From Thiotrichaceae bacterium (lineage in GTDB: Bacteria; Pseudomonadota; Gammaproteobacteria; SZUA-229): a DNA stretch of 8,840 bases. The position numbers and the translations under genes are program-made. The notes beneath the pieces were generated by a model. That model had not been told where the DNA came from. It was given only the letters and a program-made list of their open reading frames with translations, and did not search any database. Position 1 is the first letter of the stretch. Every line of letters begins with the position of its first letter. This document shows, piece by piece, positions 5,375 through 8,840 of the stretch. The stretch spans positions 1-8,840 of the forward strand of contig NVWZ01000010.1 in the NCBI GenBank assembly GCA_002746365.1, given 5' to 3'.

Positions 5375-5704
5375 ATGAACACCTCGAAATTAAAAGAATT
5401 TGACAAAATATTTGATAAAGCCATAAAAGACTATAAAGGCAATGTTCAGATTTTAGAAACCGCTATTGGTGCTTTAATTGTTGGTCAACAGATGGGATGG
5501 AAAGTACTTCTACTTATCCATGATAAGAAGACTATAAGAAAGTACGAGAAGGCATTAGGGATAAACTTCCGTGATCACATGGACGAAACAGGCCCACTCT
5601 CCCATAAATCTATTGCTTGGTGTGCTGTCCAGAAGGTATCTAATTTTTGGAAAGCCGTTAGCGGTGAAATCCCTGGCATCCGCTCACCAGAACTAAAAAA
5701 ATAA
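5375..5704 (+). CDS. Unknown 109-residue protein, cargo or replication accessory
   Basis: I cannot name this protein. It seems soluble and helical: a charged N-terminus ('LKEFDKIFDKAIKDYKGN'), a hydrophobic patch ('ALIVGQQMGWKVLLLIHDKKTIRKYEKALGI'), then 'GPLSHKSIAWCAVQKVSNFWKAVSGEIPGIRSPE'. The composition is well balanced and free of low complexity, as expected for a conserved gene. The ATG at 5375 is preferred. A GTG at 5360 is in frame but lies only some 8 bases after the predicted transcription start. Neither has a good ribosome site. It has its own strong promoter and a terminator, and it sits just before the rep control region, so a role in copy control or a companion job to Rep is possible. 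Confidence 0.65.
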   Translation: MNTSKLKEFDKIFDKAIKDYKGNVQILETAIGALIVGQQMGWKVLLLIHDKKTIRKYEKALGINFRDHMDETGPLSHKSIAWCAVQKVSNFWKAVSGEIPGIRSPELKK

Positions 5705-5716
5705 TCATCTCCCACT

Positions 5717-5740
5717 AAGGGGGCTTGACCACCCCTTTTA
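5717..5740 (+). terminator. Probable terminator after the 109-residue gene
   Basis: AAGGGG (5717-5722) pairs with CCCCTT (5732-5737), and TTTT (5736-5739) follows within and after the arm. The stem is short, so strength is moderate. Confidence 0.5.
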
Positions 5741-5752
5741 AACATACTATCC

Positions 5753-5775
5753 TAAGAGGTATGAATTACCCCTTA
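5753..5775. other. Second hairpin in the rep leader
   Basis: TAAGAGGTA (5753-5761) pairs with TACCCCTTA (5767-5775) around TGAAT, with 8 of 9 pairs. Its CCCCTT could also pair with the AAGGGG of the preceding terminator. Alternative folds are therefore possible, as in attenuation or antisense control of rep genes. That function is inference. Confidence 0.35.
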
Positions 5776-5819
5776 ATCAACTAAATTCATAAACCCTGTA
5801 ACAAAATTAAATCTATAAG

Positions 5820-5858
5820 CGATAAATAAATATCGTATATGCGGTAAATAAATACCGC
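5820..5858. repeat. Twin covarying hairpins upstream of rep, candidate origin or Rep site
   Basis: CGATA-AATAAA-TATCG (5820-5835) and GCGGTA-AATAAA-TACCGC (5841-5858) repeat with a 22-bp period. They have the same six-base loop. The one differing stem pair changes from A-T to G-C on both arms, so pairing is kept. They lie about 95 bp before the rolling-circle-type rep gene. Rolling-circle double-strand origins and Rep or regulator binding sites are often such palindromes. The rest of 5776-5952 is AT-rich with no gene. Confidence 0.6.
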
Positions 5859-5952
5859 ACCAATATTAGAAATATCAGGTCATATCAAAAAATAAATAAT
5901 AGGGAATTCATAAAGTTTTACTTTTTTCTTATTATTTTTTTGGAGATATACC

Positions 5953-7278
5953 ATGAATTCACAAACACCCGATACAACTACACTAAAGACAATAAAAGAC
6001 TCAGCGTGTGAACAGAGCGAGTTGACGAGCCTGTCACACTCTGAGTCTCATATTTCATCTACAAAGGGTACGCCGTCTAGTAACACAGTACCCTCTAAAT
6101 ACAATTCTGATCCTTATATCCTTAGATTTGGTATAGATAGCTTATACCTTTCTTATCAGGGTGAGTTATCAGAAGAAGGTGAAAATAAACTCTTTGCCTT
6201 AAAAGAATTGGCTCAATCAGAAGACCCAAGAAAACAAGATAAAGCACAAATATCTATTGGTGGTCATTTATTTGAAGTTTTAGATAAAGGACGAAAACCG
6301 TTTGCCTATGTTCTGGTTGATAACTGGTTTCAAATCTCGTTTTCCAAGCGCACATCAAGATCAATGCCATTGGCTTACATTCAGATATCAAGTGAAGTTC
6401 TTACTTTCACATCCATTGCAGAAATACTTCATGATTTAGAATTTGTGATCAACTCACTCTCCTGCCAGGTATCAAAAGCAAATATTAGCCGTGCCGATCT
6501 CTTCGTAGATTTTATTACAAGCCATGACCTTGAAGCGATTGATATTACACACTGGATAACGCGCACCACTTTATTTGATAAACATTATATCCGCCCACAT
6601 TTTACGGGTTGGTCTATCGGCTACGGTGGGGATATTTCAGCAAGACTCTATGATAAAACTTTAGAAATTAAAAAATCAGGCAAAGACTACCTTTTCCCTA
6701 TCTGGAAGAGTGCTGGCTGGAATGAAAAACACAGTGTCTGGCGTTTAGAATTTCAGTATATGCGTGAGTTTTTAAATCAGGTTAATTCTGTCCCTCTTGA
6801 GACATTTCTCACCCGTCAAGGCTCGTTATGGCATTTTGCCTGCACTGAGTGGTTACGCCTGTGCATTCCAAACTCTAAAGATTCAAATACTTCTCGCTGG
6901 AAAACGCATTCACTGTGGGAAGTTTTAACGCAACTATCATGGAAAGACATTCCAGACAAAACACTCAAACGCGTCAGAAAAAAACGCATTCCCAGTGATG
7001 ACATTCTTTATAAACATGGCATGGCAGGTCTTACCTCTTTTATGGCTCTGCATGGTATTACCGATATATATGCAGGTGTTAAACAATATATCCAACATGC
7101 AAAACGCTTTCATGATTCACATGGACGATTCACCGATGAAACCTTCCTCGGTTATATACGCAAAAAAGTGACTGAAAAAGGTCGTCGATTTAACTCCATC
7201 AATAACCAGCCTAAAAAAGATAAAGCTGAATTAAAGAAGGAAGCGAAGAACTATCGCCAATCTAAAGATGGTGAATAA
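5953..7278 (+). CDS. rep: Rolling-circle replication initiator, Rep_trans (PF02486) type
   Basis: The 441-residue protein resembles the replication initiation factor family that includes RstA of CTX phage, pT181 Rep and the NicK/MobT relaxases. These nick one DNA strand through a catalytic tyrosine. A Ser/Thr-rich N-terminus (1-55) precedes the core: 'LRFGIDSLYLSY' near 57-68, 'NISRADLFVDF' at 177-187, 'GGDISARLYDKTLEIKKSGK' at 225-244 with Y233 (a possible nicking tyrosine, not certain), and 'WRLEFQ' at 263-268. The C-terminus is Lys-rich. GGAG sits 7 bases before the ATG. The next gene starts inside its last codons, so rep, xis and int form one operon. It probably copies the excised circle. 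A relaxase role in transfer is an alternative. Confidence 0.82.
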   Translation: MNSQTPDTTTLKTIKDSACEQSELTSLSHSESHISSTKGTPSSNTVPSKYNSDPYILRFGIDSLYLSYQGELSEEGENKLFALKELAQSEDPRKQDKAQISIGGHLFEVLDKGRKPFAYVLVDNWFQISFSKRTSRSMPLAYIQISSEVLTFTSIAEILHDLEFVINSLSCQVSKANISRADLFVDFITSHDLEAIDITHWITRTTLFDKHYIRPHFTGWSIGYGGDISARLYDKTLEIKKSGKDYLFPIWKSAGWNEKHSVWRLEFQYMREFLNQVNSVPLETFLTRQGSLWHFACTEWLRLCIPNSKDSNTSRWKTHSLWEVLTQLSWKDIPDKTLKRVRKKRIPSDDILYKHGMAGLTSFMALHGITDIYAGVKQYIQHAKRFHDSHGRFTDETFLGYIRKKVTEKGRRFNSINNQPKKDKAELKKEAKNYRQSKDGE

Positions 7279-7609
7279 CGATGAGACTCTTGACCTTCAC
7301 GCTGCTGCTCATTTCCTTAAAATGTCTGCTTCTGCCCTACGATATAAAGCCAAACAAGGGATTATCAGCGGGGCAAAACCGGCTAAACGCTGGGTATTCC
7401 TCAAATCTGACCTTGTTTCTTACCTCAAGTCGCTTTATCCTAGCCACGGGCAAGCGCCGTTAAGTGATATTTCGGAGATAGAAATATGTCACTCTATAAA
7501 CGCGGCAACACATGGTGGGTCAGGTTTACAGCCCCCAGTGGAGAAAGAATACAGTGCTCTGCTAGGACTGAAGACCGGAAAAAGGCTCACGAATACCACG
7601 ACCGACTAA
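7268..7609 (+). CDS. xis: Excisionase-like HTH protein (MerR/HTH_17 type)
   Basis: Residues ~6-60 form a small winged-helix domain of the excisionase/MerR-like type: 'LDLHAAAHFLKMSASALRYKAKQGII' (helix-turn-helix), then 'PAKRWVFLKSDLVSYLKSL' (wing and last helix). Such proteins bend DNA at att sites to direct excision, or regulate the element's promoters. The ATG overlaps the end of rep by 11 bases, without a strong ribosome site, which points to translational coupling. The last ~41 residues are encoded in the same DNA as the start of int, in another frame. The tail after about residue 72 has no evident domain and is probably poorly constrained. Excisionase is the likeliest role by position, but a regulator is possible. 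Confidence 0.78.
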   Translation: MVNNDETLDLHAAAHFLKMSASALRYKAKQGIISGAKPAKRWVFLKSDLVSYLKSLYPSHGQAPLSDISEIEICHSINAATHGGSGLQPPVEKEYSALLGLKTGKRLTNTTTD

Positions 7610-8520
7610 AGACGACTTATTGGGAAGTTCGGAAATTGGGAACAAAACCCGAAAGAAGTTGGCAGGAAGCAACTGTTCGGTGGTTAAAGGAAAAGGACTA
7701 CAAAGCAAGTCATAACAAAGATATTAGTATCCTGAAGCATCTGGATATTTATCTAGGTGCCCTTACGTTATCAAAGATTACGCGAGACGTAATTGATGCG
7801 ATAGCTGAGGCGATTAGTGAACGAACAAGCAAGAGTAATGCAAACCGTTACCTTGCTTTGATACGCGCTATCCTTCGACGGGCACGCGATGACTGGGAAT
7901 GGGTTGATCGTATTCCCAAGGTAAGACTTTATACTGTTTACAGTAAACGGCTTAATTGGCTAACACATGAGCAAGCACGGGCATTAATTAAAGCCCTGCC
8001 TGAGCATATGAAAACCATCGTTCGTTTTGCGTTGTCAACGGGGTTAAGGCGAACCAATGTCACGCACTTGATGTGGTCACAGGTCGATTTAGAAAGACGC
8101 ATGGCATGGATTCATGCAGACCAGAGTAAAACAAGGAAAGCGATAGCGGTACCTTTAAATGTTGATGCATTAAATGTCTTGCATGAGCAACGAGGCAAAC
8201 ATGATGAGTGGGTATTTCCATACAATGGCAAACCCGTTTATCAGGTGAGTACGAAGGCATGGTATAAGGCGTTGAAGAAAACGGGGCTTGAAGGATTCAG
8301 GTTTCACGATCTGCGGCACACTTGGGCATCGTGGCACGTACAGGCAGGAACACCGCTAAACGCGCTGCAAGAACTCGGTGGCTGGTCGTCAGCAGAGATG
8401 GTTAGACGTTATGCTCACTTAGGGGCAAATCATCTAGCAAGCTATGCAGACAACATATTGGAGCAGTCTGTACCAGCGATTGGTACAAAATTGGTACAGT
8501 TAGAAATCGTTAAAAACTAA
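7486..8520 (+). CDS. int: Tyrosine recombinase (phage-type integrase)
   Basis: The 344-residue integrase has all catalytic residues: R188 in 'STGLRRTNV', a lysine near K215 in 'QSKTRK', H274-D-L-R277-H278, W300 in 'GGWSS' (in the place of the second histidine) and nucleophile Y309 in 'RRYAHL'. The N-terminal part ('SLYKRGNTWWVRFTAPSGERI') is the usual arm-binding-type start, followed by a core-binding domain at about 60-155. GGAG at 7474-7477 is 7 bases before the ATG. The gene begins 124 bases inside the xis-like frame. It points toward the tRNA, with its stop 26 bases before the tRNA's CCA end. Paired TTGGTAC repeats lie within its last codons. It should join the element to the tRNA-Met site. 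Confidence 0.95.
   Translation: MSLYKRGNTWWVRFTAPSGERIQCSARTEDRKKAHEYHDRLKTTYWEVRKLGTKPERSWQEATVRWLKEKDYKASHNKDISILKHLDIYLGALTLSKITRDVIDAIAEAISERTSKSNANRYLALIRAILRRARDDWEWVDRIPKVRLYTVYSKRLNWLTHEQARALIKALPEHMKTIVRFALSTGLRRTNVTHLMWSQVDLERRMAWIHADQSKTRKAIAVPLNVDALNVLHEQRGKHDEWVFPYNGKPVYQVSTKAWYKALKKTGLEGFRFHDLRHTWASWHVQAGTPLNALQELGGWSSAEMVRRYAHLGANHLASYADNILEQSVPAIGTKLVQLEIVKN
8469..8500. repeat. Right arm-type repeat inside the int coding sequence
   Basis: TTGGTAC at 8480-8486 and 8491-8497 matches the left unit (3040-3060) over 21 bp. A third, inverted copy (TGTACCA, 8469-8475) lies just before. The cluster is 44 bp inside attR and falls within codons for the last ~16 residues of the integrase, so the protein's C-terminus seems partly set by a DNA-binding site. 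Confidence 0.6.
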
Positions 8521-8543
8521 AATGAGGTGTAACTGGTTGAAAT

Positions 8544-8591
8544 AAATGGTGGTCATGGGTGGACTTGAACCACCGACCCCGGCATTATGAA
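8544..8591. repeat. attR: right copy of the 48-bp att repeat
   Basis: This copy is identical to 2898-2945 and lies within the intact tRNA-Met gene, reaching from just past its CCA end into the anticodon loop. Integration thus preserved a complete tRNA at this side. The strand exchange point is within this segment. Confidence 0.9.
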
Positions 8592-8623
8592 TGCCGTGCT
8601 CTAACCAGCTGAGCTACATGACC
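8547..8623 (-). tRNA. tRNA-Met (anticodon CAT), integration target
   Basis: The minus strand folds into a full 77-base cloverleaf. The acceptor is GGTCATG/CATGACC, the D stem GCTC/GAGC, the anticodon stem CGGCA/TGCCG with loop TTCATAA, and the T stem GGTGG/CCACC with loop TTCAAGT. The gene encodes A73 and CCA. The anticodon is CAT. The variable loop (GGGTC) and D region look like elongator tRNA-Met more than lysidine-modified tRNA-Ile2, though both read CAT in DNA. Initiator tRNA is excluded because the first pair G-C is intact and the anticodon stem lacks three G-C pairs next to the loop. Confidence 0.92.
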
Positions 8624-8641
8624 TTTATTCGTTCTTCTTTT

Positions 8642-8667
8642 AAAAGCTATCCGGATGGATGGCTTTT
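8642..8667. terminator. Bidirectional hairpin terminator beyond the tRNA
   Basis: AAAAGCTATCC (8642-8652) pairs with GGATGGCTTTT (8657-8667): 11 pairs, one of them G-T, around a GGAT loop. A/T runs at both ends allow termination on either strand. It lies upstream of the minus-strand tRNA and probably separates it from the preceding transcript. Confidence 0.6.
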
Positions 8668-8767
8668 GAACCTTCTATGAAGGGCGGGGATTTTCCCGTT
8701 TTATGGGCTTAATGTCAATATATACAGGGGTGTAGAGCCTGCTTTATTGCCACTTAATGTATATTTA

Positions 8768-8833
8768 GTCATCTCGGCGATTAGGGATATTTTTTCTCTG
8801 GCGGTTTAAGATCTCTCCTGTCGTCGAGATGAC
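8768..8833. repeat. Long inverted repeat, probable dispersed palindromic element
   Basis: GTCATCTCGGCGA (8768-8780) and TCGTCGAGATGAC (8821-8833) are inverted with 12 of 13 matches around a 40-base centre. Repeats starting GTCATCTCG with an inner GATCTCTCC-like part recur in many proteobacterial genomes as small intergenic palindromic elements. The window ends 7 bases later, so its full extent is unknown. I see no gene in 8668-8767. Confidence 0.4.
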
Positions 8834-8840
8834 GTTTTGG

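Larger units (their letters stand above)
2898..8591 (+). mobile_element. Small tRNA-Met-integrated element with rep, xis and int (~5.65 kb)
   Basis: A 48-bp direct repeat bounds the element, one copy lying within an intact tRNA-Met(CAT) gene and the other being only its 3' part. Inside, next to the right end, are a tyrosine integrase, an HTH excisionase-like gene and a rolling-circle-type initiator, all on the plus strand with overlapping frames. Integrase arm-like repeats lie just inside both ends. The left half holds four small cargo genes. No structural phage genes, packaging genes or mating-pair genes are visible. It would therefore be an integrative plasmid, a mobilisable element or a satellite. 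It looks intact: both att sites and all recombinase motifs are present. Confidence 0.85.

Noticed and set aside
6816..8260. Short open frames opposite rep and int (6816-7004, 8060-8260) and in another frame of xis (7281-7463)
   Set aside because: Each is covered by a gene with clear family motifs and shows no start signals or domain of its own.
5953..8520. Filamentous (inovirus) prophage, because Rep resembles RstA
   Set aside because: No Zot-like ATPase and no small coat proteins with signal and membrane segments are seen. The integrase is element-encoded rather than XerCD-dependent.
1..8840. CRISPR array or restriction-modification genes
   Set aside because: No regularly spaced repeat-spacer structure and no methylase or nuclease motifs were found on either strand. 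The controller-like XRE gene alone does not make such a system.

Overview
The window looks like an accessory region of an AT-rich gammaproteobacterium, possibly marine or aquatic. The basis is Shine-Dalgarno-type starts, a tRNA with encoded CCA, sigma70-like promoters and typical proteobacterial mobile-element families. I cannot name the genus. The layout has two parts: an outer left segment (1-2897) carrying a defence/toxin-antitoxin operon and a divergently regulated small gene pair, and a complete small integrative element (2898-8591) sitting in a tRNA-Met(CAT) gene.

Left segment. The first ~70 bases may be the 3' end of a gene, possibly a REP-associated Y1 transposase. From 318 to 1923 lies an AbiE type IV toxin-antitoxin operon: a DUF6088/AbiEi-like winged-helix antitoxin and an AbiEii nucleotidyltransferase toxin with overlapping reading frames, behind a sigma70 promoter whose -10 box lies inside an inverted repeat. 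A hairpin with a T-run (2126-2170) closes this stretch. A 76-residue unknown protein on the minus strand (2163-2393) and an XRE regulator on the plus strand (2528-2779) diverge from a palindrome-rich region. Two GCCCC-N7-GGGGC boxes there cover a promoter that would give a leaderless XRE mRNA.

Integrative element. A 48-bp direct repeat (2898-2945 and 8544-8591) is the 3' part of the tRNA-Met gene and marks attL and attR, about 5.65 kb apart. The intact tRNA (8547-8623, minus strand) is on the right. A second direct repeat of paired TTGGTAC sites lies just inside each end (3040-3060 and 8480-8500, the latter within the integrase reading frame) and fits integrase arm-type sites. The right half is an overlapping rep-xis-int module: a Rep_trans/NicK/RstA-type rolling-circle initiator, a small HTH excisionase-like protein and a tyrosine recombinase. 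Upstream of rep are two hairpins with identical loops and a compensatory base-pair change, good candidates for an origin or Rep-binding sites. The left half is cargo: a small lipoprotein, a long AT-rich gap with a promoter and operator-like palindrome, a 70-residue acidic protein, an ImmA/IrrE-like protein whose HExxH motif reads KELCH, and an unknown 109-residue protein with its own strong promoter.

Working model (inference): the element excises with Int and Xis, replicates as a circle with Rep, and carries short cargo genes of unknown function, possibly for regulation or competition with phages or other elements. No coat, Zot-like ATPase, capsid, terminase or mating-pair genes are visible, so it would be an integrative plasmid, an IME or a satellite that relies on a helper. 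Downstream of the tRNA are a strong hairpin terminator and one side of a palindromic, probably dispersed repeat.
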